Of a stretch of 64,000 nt of DNA, positions 54,175 through 62,639 are shown one piece after another. Each line of letters starts with the position of its first letter. Positions within the stretch are counted from its first letter, which is position 1. Where the stretch lies: the NCBI GenBank assembly GCA_023565505.1, contig JAIMBI010000019.1:1-64000 (forward strand), written 5' to 3'. The notes under the pieces are model-generated. The model saw nothing but the letters and a program-made list of their open reading frames with translations, was not told where the DNA came from and searched no databases. The DNA is from Actinomycetes bacterium. GTDB lineage: Bacteria; Bacillota; Sulfobacillia; Sulfobacillales; JAIMBI01. A program made the position numbers and the translations under genes.

Positions 54175-54720
54175 CTACCGGCGGTCCGCCAGTTCGAGCT
54201 GTTGGACGAGGACCCACTCCGGCAACGGCCCGTCGAAACGGCGGTCGCCGACGAAAAGCACGGGGACCCCGCGGATGTCCAGCCGCTCGGCCAAGTCGGG
54301 CGCGGCTGCGAGGCTGACCGCGTAGGATTGGAGGCGCGGCTGCTCGACCGCCATCCCGTGAGCCAGGCGGACCGCCTGGGCACAGTAGGGTCAGCTGGGC
54401 ACGGTGAGGACGGCCAGGGGCGGAGGGTGGTCAAGCCGCCGCACCGTGTCGCGTGTCAGAGGCGACAGGCCGCCGTCCCGCCGCACCAAGGCGCGCACGG
54501 CGACCTGGAACGCCCCCACCTCCAGGCCTTGCGGCTCGCCGACGAACCAGATGCGTGGCAACTCCGGGCCGTCCCCGATCCCGTACCAGGGCAGGTCGTC
54601 GGTCAGCCACCTCCAGGGATGGGCCGGCACGGGTCCCGCCGCGACGGCCACGCCTTCTGGAAGGTGATCCTCCACGGTCGCGGCTCGTGCGGAGCCGGCC
54701 AAGGTGATCCGGACGCCCAC
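54175..54720 (-). CDS. Selenocysteine-containing protein disulfide oxidoreductase (UPYC active site)
   Basis: A 181-residue protein from GTG 54720 to TAG 54175-54177 if the in-frame TGA at 54391-54393 (codon 110) is read as selenocysteine. Both sides form one family: the first half has LPEGVAVAAGPVPAHPWRW and WFVGEPQGLEVGAFQVAVRA, the second LAVLTVPS-Sec-PYCAQAVRLAHG, DIRGVPVLFVGDRRF (cis-Pro) and GPLPEWVLVQQLEL. This is the tandem-thioredoxin-fold PDO/glutaredoxin-like family, whose motif is TPxCPYC; the TGA is exactly at the first Cys. A hairpin in the next 30 bases fits a bacterial SECIS. It would act as a cytoplasmic disulfide reductase. A nonsense or sequencing error is the alternative. 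Conventional calling would stop at 54391. Confidence 0.8.
54363..54379 (-). promoter_or_regulatory. Bacterial SECIS-like hairpin downstream of the in-frame TGA
   Basis: On the minus strand CCAGGC and GCCTGG form a 6-bp stem around the loop GGTCC, with a further GTG/CAC pairing below a small internal loop. The loop starts 17 bases after the TGA. The E. coli fdhF SECIS has a GGUCU apical loop 18 bases after its UGA, so loop sequence and spacing both fit SelB recognition. The hairpin lies inside the coding sequence, as in other bacterial selenoprotein mRNAs. Confidence 0.7.
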
Positions 54721-54721
54721 G

Positions 54722-54916
54722 TCAGTCCGTGCCGTCCGACGCCTGCGGCGGGTACGGCACCGCACACGTGCTGCGCATCGGCCACACGGGCCGTCCCGTC
54801 CAGCGGCTCCAGGCAGCTGCCCCCAGGGGGTATAAGGCCAGGAGGAGGAATGCGGGGTGGATGAACGACAAGGCTACGGCAACATACAGGAAGCCTTTGA
54901 GTCGGCTGTCACACAC
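54722..54916 (-). CDS. Hypothetical small membrane protein upstream of the selenoprotein
   Basis: 64 residues from GTG 54916, behind GGGAGG. CDSRLKGFLYVAVALSFIHP and AFLLLALYPLGAAAW form one long or two short hydrophobic segments; two Cys residues (positions 2 and about 51) are outside them. No family recognised. Its stop lies one base before the start of the disulfide oxidoreductase, so the two are co-translated and may form a membrane-linked redox unit (inference). Confidence 0.55.
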   Translation of the reverse strand: MCDSRLKGFLYVAVALSFIHPAFLLLALYPLGAAAWSRWTGRPVWPMRSTCAVPYPPQASDGTD

Positions 54917-54930
54917 GCCGGGATCCTCCC

Positions 54931-54945
54931 TTCCCCTGGGGGTAT
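54931..54945. promoter_or_regulatory. Second CsoR/CstR-like operator, ahead of the selenoprotein operon
   Basis: On the minus strand ATACCCCCAGGGGAA is an imperfect form of the ATACCCC..GGGGTAT pattern also seen at 37,248. It sits in the 48-base gap upstream of the small membrane protein and selenoprotein genes, where a repressor would act. Arms are not perfectly matched, so confidence is low. Confidence 0.4.
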
Positions 54946-54964
54946 CCTACCATGAGTGCCCCGC

Positions 54965-56527
54965 TTAGTTGACCCGTTTCTCGTGTCCGCGCCAGTACGG
55001 CTCGCGTAGGAGGAACTTTTGGATCTTGCCGCTGGCGGTGCGGGGCAGTTCCGGCAGGAACTCCACCGAGGTCGGCGCCTTGAAGTGGGCCAGATGCTCG
55101 CGGCAGAACGCGATGATCTCGTCCGCGGTCGCGGAGGCGCCCGGTTTCAAGACCACCAGGGCCTTCGGCGTCTCGCCCCACTTCTCGTGCGGCACGCCGA
55201 TCACCGCGGCCTCGGCCACCGCCGGATGCCGGTAGAGCACGGACTCGACCTCGACGGAGGAAATGTTCTCCCCGCCGGAGATGATGACGTCTTTGGCCCG
55301 ATCACGGATTTCGATGTAGTGGTCGGGGTGCACGACGGCGAGGTCGCCGGTATAGAACCAGCCGTCGCGGATCACCTTGGCCGTCTCCTCCGGTTGCTTG
55401 AAGTACCCTTTCATAACGACGTTGCCGCGGCAGATGATCTCGCCAAGGTCCTGGCCGTCCTCCCGCACGTCGGTGCCGTCGGGGTGCACGACACGGATCT
55501 CGCCGGCCAACAACTGGGCGATTCCCTGGCGTGCGGCGCGCACGGCTCGGCGTTCGGCGGTCCACCGGCGTTCCTCCGGGACCCATTCCGAGACCGTGAT
55601 GAACGGCGACACCTCGGTGAGGCCGTAGACATGCAGCACCTGGAAGCCCAGCCGCTCCATCTGCTCGATGATGGCGGCCGGCGGCGGGGCGCCCGCGGTG
55701 GTCACCAGGACGGGATGGTCGACGGGCCCGGATGCCGCCTGGATGATCATCGCCAGCACCGCGGGCGCCCCGCAGAGATGCGTCACCCCGTGGGCCCGGA
55801 TCTGCTCCCAGATGGCCGGTCCCGTGACCTTCGGCAGGGTGACGTGGACCCCGCCCACGCCCGAGACGGCCCACACCCCGCCCCAGCCGTTCACATGGAA
55901 CATGGGGAGGGTGTGGAGATAGACGGATCCGCATTCGACCCGGAGGTGGTACGCGAAGTCGACGGCGTTCACCAAGAGGTTGCGGTGGGTCAACTCCACG
56001 CCTTTGGGACGGGCGGTGGTTCCGCTGGTGTAGTTGAGTGTGACCGTGTCGTTCTCGTCCGCGACGACCGGGTCCAGCGGGTCGTCGGGTTCGGCGAGGA
56101 GGAGGGACTCGTAGTCGGGAAGACCGGCGGGGCCGGGACGGCTCGCCCAGACCGGCGGCAGGCGGCCGGCGAGCGGTTCGACCAGGGGCCAGAGGTCGGG
56201 GTCCACGACCAACAGGCGCGAGCCGGAATGGTCGAGGATGTACGCATAGTCGTCGGGCGCCAGCCGGGTGTTCAGCGGGACAAGCACGGCCCCGAGCCAC
56301 GGAACGGCGTAGAACAGGTCCAACATCGGCAGGGTGTTGGGCATCAGGGCCGCGACCCGGTCGCCGGCCTGGATGCCGGCGCGCTTTAAGGCGCGGACGG
56401 CCCGAAAGATGCGGCGGGCCCACTCGGCGTATGTGAGCCGCCGCTCGCCGTCGATGACCGCCAACCGGTAGTCGTAGTACTTGAAGGCCCGCCGGGCCAA
56501 ATCCAGGGGACTCAGGGGGGTGTTCAC
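54965..56527 (-). CDS. Acyl-CoA synthetase / AMP-dependent ligase
   Basis: 520 residues from GTG 56527. The ATP/AMP motif is NYTSGTTARPKGVELTH, the adenylation motif HVYGLTEVSPF, the hinge GWFYTGDLAVVHPDHYIEIR and RAKDVIISGGENISSVEVE, and the catalytic Lys is in LPRTASGKIQKFLLR. It activates a carboxylic acid to its CoA thioester via acyl-AMP; the sequence is of the medium/long-chain fatty-acid or aryl type, substrate unknown. An open frame extends far upstream but family similarity starts at NTPLSPLDLARRAF. Confidence 0.92.
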   Translation of the reverse strand: MNTPLSPLDLARRAFKYYDYRLAVIDGERRLTYAEWARRIFRAVRALKRAGIQAGDRVAALMPNTLPMLDLFYAVPWLGAVLVPLNTRLAPDDYAYILDHSGSRLLVVDPDLWPLVEPLAGRLPPVWASRPGPAGLPDYESLLLAEPDDPLDPVVADENDTVTLNYTSGTTARPKGVELTHRNLLVNAVDFAYHLRVECGSVYLHTLPMFHVNGWGGVWAVSGVGGVHVTLPKVTGPAIWEQIRAHGVTHLCGAPAVLAMIIQAASGPVDHPVLVTTAGAPPPAAIIEQMERLGFQVLHVYGLTEVSPFITVSEWVPEERRWTAERRAVRAARQGIAQLLAGEIRVVHPDGTDVREDGQDLGEIICRGNVVMKGYFKQPEETAKVIRDGWFYTGDLAVVHPDHYIEIRDRAKDVIISGGENISSVEVESVLYRHPAVAEAAVIGVPHEKWGETPKALVVLKPGASATADEIIAFCREHLAHFKAPTSVEFLPELPRTASGKIQKFLLREPYWRGHEKRVN

Positions 56528-56734
56528 GGACGTTCTGCTCCTCTCCGCCCTCGGATAGGCTCTGTCGCGCTGGGCACCCGACGCGTCCCCCGCGGGTGCC
56601 CGTTCGAACAATTTGGCTGGCCGAGAAGATTCGACGGGCGGCTTCGGGTTCCTCTCGTCGGACCCGCGACGGCCCGGCGGGGTGCCGGGCTTAGGGATCG
56701 GGCGAAGATCCCATCCGCCCTGATTTTCGGTACA

Positions 56735-57478
56735 GTGACGGTGATGGACATGCAATGGGCGGGGGCCCTGGCGGCTGCAGGATTTCTGGCGGCCCTGGCA
56801 ACCAATTTGGTAGGGATCGGCGGGGGCCTCCTGGTGATGCCGTTTTTGGCGCTGATGTTCGACGCCCGGCAGGCCGTCGTCCTCGCGGCTCCCGTGTTCC
56901 TCGTCAACGCCGTGAGCGCGTTCGTCTACCACTGGCGCGACATCGAGGGACCCCGCCCGTGGATCCTCCTGCCGGGCACGTTGGTGGGCATTCTCGCGGC
57001 GGGCCACCTCTTGCGCACGGAGTCGTTCCGGGAGCTGCGCCTCATCATCGGGGCGGTAGCCCTGGCCTTCGTCGTGCTGCAAGGCTATGCTCTGGTGGCG
57101 GAGCGGCAGATCCGGGGGCTGCCCCTCTGGACGGGAGTGCCGCTGGGGTTGGCGGCGGGAGGCGTGAGCACGCTGTCCAACATCGGCGGCACCCTCGCCT
57201 CGATGTACCTGCTGGACCGCGATCAGCAGCCGGCGGCCTTCATCGCGGGAGTCAGTCTCTTCTACGTGATCAGCAGCGTGGTCAAGGTCACGTACTTCGT
57301 GACCAGCGGCCTCTTGCCGCTCCCGGATCTGCTGCGCGTCGGCCCGGCGGTACCGGCGGTGCTCGCGGGGGCCTGGGTCGGGGCCCGGATCAACCGCCGC
57401 GTGCCACGGCGCACCTTCGCCTTCGTGGTCCTGGGCGTGATCGCGTCGGCGAGCGGGCTGCTCTTTCTTCAAGCGTAA
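56735..57478 (+). CDS. TauE/SafE-family membrane exporter
   Basis: 247 residues with about eight membrane helices. AALATNLVGIGGGLLVMPFL and, in the second repeat, LAAGGVSTLSNIGGTLASMY are the duplicated TauE signature. These proteins export sulfite, sulfoacetate or related organic acids, or act as general anion carriers. Given the persulfide dioxygenase in the same segment, sulfite export is a reasonable guess. The exact start among GTG 56735 and the following ATGs is unclear. Confidence 0.87.
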   Translation: MTVMDMQWAGALAAAGFLAALATNLVGIGGGLLVMPFLALMFDARQAVVLAAPVFLVNAVSAFVYHWRDIEGPRPWILLPGTLVGILAAGHLLRTESFRELRLIIGAVALAFVVLQGYALVAERQIRGLPLWTGVPLGLAAGGVSTLSNIGGTLASMYLLDRDQQPAAFIAGVSLFYVISSVVKVTYFVTSGLLPLPDLLRVGPAVPAVLAGAWVGARINRRVPRRTFAFVVLGVIASASGLLFLQA

Positions 57479-57545
57479 GGGAAAGGGTTACCCGGCCGCA
57501 CGGCCCGACCTATATGTGGAGGGGGAGGACCCGACCGCCGTCGTC

Positions 57546-57560
57546 ATGCCGATGCGGCAT
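57546..57560. repeat. Perfect inverted repeat ATGCCG-ATG-CGGCAT
   Basis: Six-base arms around a three-base centre, in the gap between the TauE gene and the thioredoxin gene. Could be a repressor site; no match to a known operator was recognised. Confidence 0.4.
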
Positions 57561-57682
57561 ACCGATGGCGTTCCGGCCGCGTGCGCGGCATACCTCGGAA
57601 AGGTGGGCGACGGGCGCCTGGGCCCGTCGGCCGCACCCTTGTACCTCGGCCCGCCGGAGGGCCACAGGAGGAATTAGAGAGC

Positions 57683-58015
57683 ATGGTGGAGACCCTGGAG
57701 ACCCGGACCCGGGCGGCGTTCGACGCCTGGATCGCCGAGCAGGCGGGTCCGGTGGTGGTGGATTTCTGGGCCCCGTGGTGTGGCCCGTGCCGGTGGCTGT
57801 CCCCTACCCTGGCGGCCATCGCCGCGGAACAGGCAGGTCGGGTGCGTTTCGCCAAGCTCAACGTGGACGAAGCGCCCGAGGTTGCGGCCGGGCTGGGGAT
57901 TATGAGCATCCCGACCGTCATCCGTTTCGACGGAGGGACCGAGACGGCGCGGGTGGTCGGTGCCCTCCCCCGCGAGACGCTGGTCCGCCGTCTGAACCTG
58001 GGCGGAACGGCCTGA
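57683..58015 (+). CDS. Thioredoxin-family protein
   Basis: 110 residues from ATG 57683 with an AGGAGG site. VVVDFWAPWCGPCRWLSPTL carries the classical CGPC and SIPTVIRFDGG the cis-proline. A standard cytoplasmic thioredoxin; segment A carries its own trxA at 21,993, consistent with the two segments coming from different genomes. Confidence 0.93.
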   Translation: MVETLETRTRAAFDAWIAEQAGPVVVDFWAPWCGPCRWLSPTLAAIAAEQAGRVRFAKLNVDEAPEVAAGLGIMSIPTVIRFDGGTETARVVGALPRETLVRRLNLGGTA

Positions 58016-58324
58016 GGCGGCGGACCCTCGGGGGATGCGGACCCCGTTCCCGGCCGGCCGGGGCGATGGGTACCCCGGTCGGTCCGGTCTGCCCGACCCG
58101 GGCGCATGACAACGGTGTCGCGATGCGGACCCGTGGGGAGGCGGTTTTCCGCCGGGATTCCGGGGGGTGGACCACGGCCGCGGCAATCTTGCGGGAGGTC
58201 CAGAGCCTCCCTAGAATGCTGACATGTGGTGCGTAGCGGACGCGTCCGGGGGTCGGGACCGGATGGTTCTCTCAGGGGGGAAGGGATGCCCGATGTCCCC
58301 GTCTTCCGAGGAGGTGAGCGCAGG
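58016..58324. other. Intergenic region with the MFS promoter
   Basis: About 310 GC-rich bases between the thioredoxin and MFS genes. No gene recognised. The only clear elements are the promoter and inverted repeat listed separately at 58,189-58,217. Confidence 0.5.
58189..58217 (+). promoter_or_regulatory. Promoter with inverted repeat in its spacer, upstream of an MFS pump
   Basis: TTGCGG (58189-58194) and TAGAAT (58212-58217) are 17 bases apart. The spacer is almost filled by GGGAGG-TCCAGAG-CCTCCC (58193-58211), a perfect 6-base inverted repeat. An operator between -35 and -10 is typical for repressors of drug-efflux genes. No regulator gene is adjacent. Confidence 0.6.
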
Positions 58325-59809
58325 GTGAGCCACATGCCGCCGGCATCCCCCGCGCCGGTCGGCGCGGCCTCCGACCCGCCGTCGCCGGGGGAGCAGCGCG
58401 GCGTCATCGCCATCGTCCTGGTCGGCGTCAGCCTGGTGGCGGTGGACACGACCATCGTCGTGCTGGGCCTGCCGGTGATGATGCAGGAGTTGCACGCCAG
58501 TCTGGCCCGGATGGTCTGGGTGATGATGGCCTATCTGCTGGTGCTGACGATGCTGGCCACCCAGTTGGGCCGCCTCGGCGACATGTACGGCCGCGTGCGG
58601 ATGTACAACGCGGGATTCGCCCTGTTTACCCTGGGTTCGGTCCTGTGCGGGTTGTCCCTGTCCAGCGCCGCCCTCATCGCGTCGCGGGTGGTGCAGGGGA
58701 TAGGGGGCGCGCTCGTCACCGCCAACAGCGGCGCCATCATCGCCGACGCCATCCCCGCCGCCCGGCGCGGGCGCGCCTTCGGCATCACGGGGATGGGGTG
58801 GAGTCTCGGGGCCATCCTGGGCATCCTGCTCGGCGGCGTCCTCATCACCTACGTGAACTGGCGCGCCATCTTCTTTATCAACCTGCCCATCGGCGTCGCG
58901 GCACTGGCGGCCGGCCGGCGTATCCTCCGCGACCGGGCCGCGCGCGTGGCCCGACGCCTGGACCTGCCCGGCATCGGATTGATGGGGGCGGGGTTGTTCG
59001 CCCTGCTGTGGGGCCTCACCCAGATGACCGGGGAGGGATTCGACGCCCTCGTGGCGGGACGTCTGGGCGTGGCGGCCGTGTTGCTGGGCGCCTTCGCCGT
59101 TTGGGAGCGGCGGGCGGCCGCCCCCCTCCTGGATTTCTCGTTGTTCCGGCACCGCGTCCTGGTGGCCTCGATCCTGGCTGCGACGTTCCAGGCGCTGGGC
59201 GGTTATGCCGTCATGTTTCTCGTCATCATGTACCTGCAAGGGGTTCGGGGTCTGTCGCCGTTCACCGCCTCGATGCTCCTCGTCCCGAGCTACTTGGTCG
59301 GTAGCGTGATCGGCCCGTGGGCGGGACGCCTCGCGGACCGCCACGGGGCGCGTTGGCCCGCCACTCTCGGCCTGCTGGTCCAAGCCCTCGGCATCGCCCT
59401 GTACGCCTCGTTGTCCGTGGATGCCCCGCTCTGGCGGGTGGTCCTCGCCGCGGTGGTCAACGGCATCGGGAACAGCGCCTTCTTCCCGGCCAACAACAGC
59501 GCCGTGGTGGTCCATGCACCGCGGGACGCCTACGGCGTGGCCAACGGCCTGCTTCGCACCTTCTCCAACGTCGGCATGGTCTCCAGTTTCGCCGTCGCCC
59601 TGCTCATGGCGTCGGAGGCCATCCCGCGCTGGGCGGCGTTCGCCATCTTTCTCGGCGTGAGCCGACTCGCCGGCCCCCTTCGCTCCGCCTACATGGCCGG
59701 GTTCCATGCGGCGTTGGCTCTCTCCATCGCGCTCGTGCTGGTTGCGGCCGGGCTGTCGTACGCCCGGGACGATCGCCGGTCGCGCGCGTCGGCCGCGGCG
59801 GCCGGGTAG
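58325..59809 (+). CDS. MFS transporter, DHA2 (14-helix) drug-efflux type
   Basis: 494 residues from GTG 58325 (ATG 58334 also possible); the frame is open to 58226 but the leader is not conserved. Fourteen hydrophobic segments are present. LVAVDTTIVVLGLPVMMQEL is the DHA2 motif D1, LGRLGDMYGRVRMYNAGF the loop 2-3 motif A, and SRVVQGIGGALVTANSGA motif B. Such pumps export cationic drugs or metabolites; the substrate is unknown. Confidence 0.9.
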   Translation: MSHMPPASPAPVGAASDPPSPGEQRGVIAIVLVGVSLVAVDTTIVVLGLPVMMQELHASLARMVWVMMAYLLVLTMLATQLGRLGDMYGRVRMYNAGFALFTLGSVLCGLSLSSAALIASRVVQGIGGALVTANSGAIIADAIPAARRGRAFGITGMGWSLGAILGILLGGVLITYVNWRAIFFINLPIGVAALAAGRRILRDRAARVARRLDLPGIGLMGAGLFALLWGLTQMTGEGFDALVAGRLGVAAVLLGAFAVWERRAAAPLLDFSLFRHRVLVASILAATFQALGGYAVMFLVIMYLQGVRGLSPFTASMLLVPSYLVGSVIGPWAGRLADRHGARWPATLGLLVQALGIALYASLSVDAPLWRVVLAAVVNGIGNSAFFPANNSAVVVHAPRDAYGVANGLLRTFSNVGMVSSFAVALLMASEAIPRWAAFAIFLGVSRLAGPLRSAYMAGFHAALALSIALVLVAAGLSYARDDRRSRASAAAAG

Positions 59810-59992
59810 ACCTCCGACAACGTCGGACGCTCCCGTCCGGGTGCGCATGCCCATCACCTCGAACCGCGGGCGGCGTATGCGGGCCGGACAGGCGGCGCAC
59901 GCTGAAGCCGGGTGTCCGGCGGGCCTCGGGCGGTTGATGGTTCAACGTCCTGCCGAGGCACCCCGAGGGGGCTTTGGCGGTTGGCCGAACGG

Positions 59993-61165
59993 GTGCGCGT
60001 CGTCATCGTGGGGGCCCGCTTCGGGGGCCTGACCGCCCTGCATTGGCTGGCCCGGAAGGCACGGCTGGGCGAGTGCGCCGTCACCGTGGTGGACCCGCAG
60101 GCCGTGAGCGTGTTTCGCCCGAGTCTCATCGTCGCCTTGCAGGGGGAGCCGGGGCGGCTCCGTCCCCTCCGGGTGCCCGTGGCCGACGTCTGTCGCCGCC
60201 TCGGCGCCCGCTGGATCCAGGACTTCGCGGTGCGCATCGATGCCGCCGCCCGGCAGGTCCATCTGGCCGCCCATCCGCCGCTTTCCTATGACCTTTGCCT
60301 GTGGGCCACCGGCGTCGACCCGTGTTGGCAGTTCATCGACGGGTTGGATCCGTCGCGCGGCGGGTTGTGCGAGCTGCCGTTGGCGCGTGCGACGGCGGAG
60401 AGGTTGGCCGCCTGGCGCGGGGGGCGGTGGGTCTTCGCGACCGGTCCGCTCGTCGCGGATCCCGCCCAACAGCCCTCGCTGCGCGCGGCCCTGGACGCGG
60501 CCGTCGTCGAGGCAGCTTGTTGCGCGGATGCCGGTCTCCGACGGCGGGGCCGCCGCGAGGCGACGGAGATCTGGTTCCTGACGCCGGCCGCCGTGGCCGG
60601 GGAGTGGCTCGGGGCCCGGAGCCAGGCCCTGTTGGCCCGCGAGCTGGCGCGACGGGACATCCGCGTGCTCACGGGGGTCGACGTCCGCCGCGTCGAAGCG
60701 GGTCGCCTCGTCCTGGCCGACCGGACGCTCAAGGTCGACGCGATGACCTGGGTGCCCCCCTACCGGGGGTCGCGTCTGGCCCGGTGGAGCCGTCTCGACG
60801 ACGGCTGGGGATGGGTGCCCACCGACGCCGTCGGCCGCCACGTCGAGTGGCCCAGGCTCTACGCCATCGGCGACATCCGCCGGGACGGTCTGCCCAAGTC
60901 GGCGCATTCCGCGATGCGGCACGCCCGGATAGCCGTGACGCACGCACTGGCCTCCGTCCGGGGGACCACGGCACCTCCGCCGGCCATGCCGGCGGTTCTC
61001 CACGTGCTGGACCTGGGGGACGGACGGGGCTTGTTCTCGGCCCAGAACACGCTGTACGGCGGGCGGTTGGACCGTGCGGCCATCGGGCGGTGGGCCGCCT
61101 GGGCCAAGTCCGCCTTCACCTGGGCCTATCTCCGCGGGCGTGGATGGCTTCCCGTCATGCCGTAG
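59993..61165 (+). CDS. FAD-dependent oxidoreductase (NDH-2 / sulfide:quinone reductase-like)
   Basis: 390 residues from GTG 59993 (TTG 59981 is an alternative). The FAD motif VVIVGARFGGLTALHWLARK, the central YDLCLWATGVDP and the second motif RLYAIGDIRRDGLPKSAHSA resemble the NDH-2/SQR superfamily. The two redox Cys of true sulfide:quinone reductases are not evident at their usual positions, so membrane NADH or other quinone reductase activity is equally possible. It converges with the next gene and overlaps its 3' end by 40 bases. Confidence 0.75.
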   Translation: MRVVIVGARFGGLTALHWLARKARLGECAVTVVDPQAVSVFRPSLIVALQGEPGRLRPLRVPVADVCRRLGARWIQDFAVRIDAAARQVHLAAHPPLSYDLCLWATGVDPCWQFIDGLDPSRGGLCELPLARATAERLAAWRGGRWVFATGPLVADPAQQPSLRAALDAAVVEAACCADAGLRRRGRREATEIWFLTPAAVAGEWLGARSQALLARELARRDIRVLTGVDVRRVEAGRLVLADRTLKVDAMTWVPPYRGSRLARWSRLDDGWGWVPTDAVGRHVEWPRLYAIGDIRRDGLPKSAHSAMRHARIAVTHALASVRGTTAPPPAMPAVLHVLDLGDGRGLFSAQNTLYGGRLDRAAIGRWAAWAKSAFTWAYLRGRGWLPVMP

Positions 61166-62412
61166 AGCCGCGGGACGAGTTCGGCCAGATCGTGGAGGAC
61201 GGCGGTCGCCACCCGATAGGTGGCGACCAACGCCGGAAGCTCCGGGAGAGGATCCTGACGCAGGGGGCCGGCTCCGCCGGCACAGCGGCGCTGCCGGTCG
61301 AGGTCGCGGAGCGAGGCGGTGCCGGAGGCGCGGAGGATGCCGGCGAGTTCTTCGCCGACGCTCTGGAGCCACCGGGTGGCGGCGACGGCGGCGGCATCAA
61401 GGTCGACGCCCCCCCGTCTCCGGGGACTCGATACGGCCGGTCCGGTTCGGCGGAGGGCGTCGGGGTCGACGGCGCGGTGGAGCGCAGCGCCGACGACGAC
61501 GGCGTCGGCCCCGAGGACCAGCAGGTCGGCGATGTCCTCGGCTCCGCGGACGGGCGCCGCGACCACCAGTTGGACGGTGTGCGCGAGACCGTGCCGTTCC
61601 ATCCACCGGGACGCCCGCCCCACGGCTTCGGCCACGAGCGTCGTCCCCACATCCCATCGCGTCGCATCCAGGGTGACCACATCGACCCCCAACGCGACCG
61701 CGGCGGCCAACTGGGCCTCCAGCGCCGCGGCGACGGGCAGGCGCAGAGCCACGGGCACGTCGGGCTGGACCCGCCGGGCGGCGCGAATCCACGCCGCGAC
61801 GGAACGGCCTTCCACCCTGTCCGGGCGGTGGCCGGACCCCGACCGGGGTACCGTGCGGCGTACGGCGCGCGGGCGGTGCGCCGGCCCGCCGGCTGGGGGA
61901 CCAACAACGCCCGCCGGTCCCAACGGGATCTCAATCATATCGGCCAACGTCAGCAAGGTGAGGCCGTGACGGAAGCCGCTGCGACCCCAGCGCAGGATCC
62001 ACCGGGCGGCGTCGGCGCGCTCCTCAGGGACGAAGGGGCCGGCACTGGAGAACACGGCCGTCCCCACCGCCGTCGCGGCCTGAGCCAAGGCGATGCCGAG
62101 CCGCCGGGAGCGCCCGCGCGTTGCCGGCGGGGGTTCCACCAGAACGGGGAGCCTGAGGATGAGGGGACGGGGGGCTTGAGGGCCCAGGACCACCGTGAGG
62201 TCGACTGCGGCGTCCTTCTGCCTGCCGGCACCGTGCGGGGCGGGGTCGATGGGGGCGCGGGCCTCCGGCTCGTCGAAGCCGTCTTTGGACCGGGGCTGGG
62301 CCGTGTCGGCCTGACCTGTGCGCCCGGCACGGACACGGCCTTTGCACCGGCGCCAGGTCGCCAGGGCCGCGCCGGCCGACCCCAACGCCACCATGAGCAG
62401 AACCGCCCACAC
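61126..62412 (-). CDS. Divergent membrane-anchored glutamate-synthase-like (GltB barrel) protein
   Basis: 428 residues from GTG 62412 with a GGAGG site. An N-terminal helix (VLLMVALGSAGAALATW) anchors it. The later part follows the order of the FMN-binding glutamate synthase barrel: VAAWIRAARRVQPDVPVALR, VALGVDVVTLDATRWDVGTT, then LVVAAPVRGAEDIADLLVLG and ADAVVVGAALHRAV, with a final EELAGILRASGTASLRDLD. The usual Gly-rich and Cys-cluster motifs are missing or changed, so catalytic activity is doubtful. Function unknown. Confidence 0.55.
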   Translation of the reverse strand: MWAVLLMVALGSAGAALATWRRCKGRVRAGRTGQADTAQPRSKDGFDEPEARAPIDPAPHGAGRQKDAAVDLTVVLGPQAPRPLILRLPVLVEPPPATRGRSRRLGIALAQAATAVGTAVFSSAGPFVPEERADAARWILRWGRSGFRHGLTLLTLADMIEIPLGPAGVVGPPAGGPAHRPRAVRRTVPRSGSGHRPDRVEGRSVAAWIRAARRVQPDVPVALRLPVAAALEAQLAAAVALGVDVVTLDATRWDVGTTLVAEAVGRASRWMERHGLAHTVQLVVAAPVRGAEDIADLLVLGADAVVVGAALHRAVDPDALRRTGPAVSSPRRRGGVDLDAAAVAATRWLQSVGEELAGILRASGTASLRDLDRQRRCAGGAGPLRQDPLPELPALVATYRVATAVLHDLAELVPRLYGMTGSHPRPRR

Positions 62413-62639
62413 GGTTCGACCTCCTCGCCGGACCTCGCCCTTGGCGGGACGCCGGGGGGCGGCGATCCCGCGGCTTGCGGTAAGCCTCCCCGGAACGCCG
62501 CCGGGCTATGACGGCGGACGAGCCGGCGGCGGGGGCGCGGTACACGAGGCGGCGCGGTGCGCCGGGGTCGCGGAGCGGGACCGCCGTGCCCCGCATCGGC
62601 TAAGCTCGGATCCGAAGGCCGGGACGAGGAGGACAGGCG

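Noticed and set aside
54391-54765. A self-standing 124-residue minus-strand protein ending at TGA 54391
   Set aside because: It stops in the middle of a thioredoxin-fold active site, and the frame beyond the TGA continues the same family to its natural end, so it is treated as the front part of a selenoprotein.
54819-54834. A third CsoR-like site (GCCCCCAGGGGGTATA)
   Set aside because: It lies inside the coding region of the small membrane protein and is explained by its Tyr-Pro-Leu-Gly codons.
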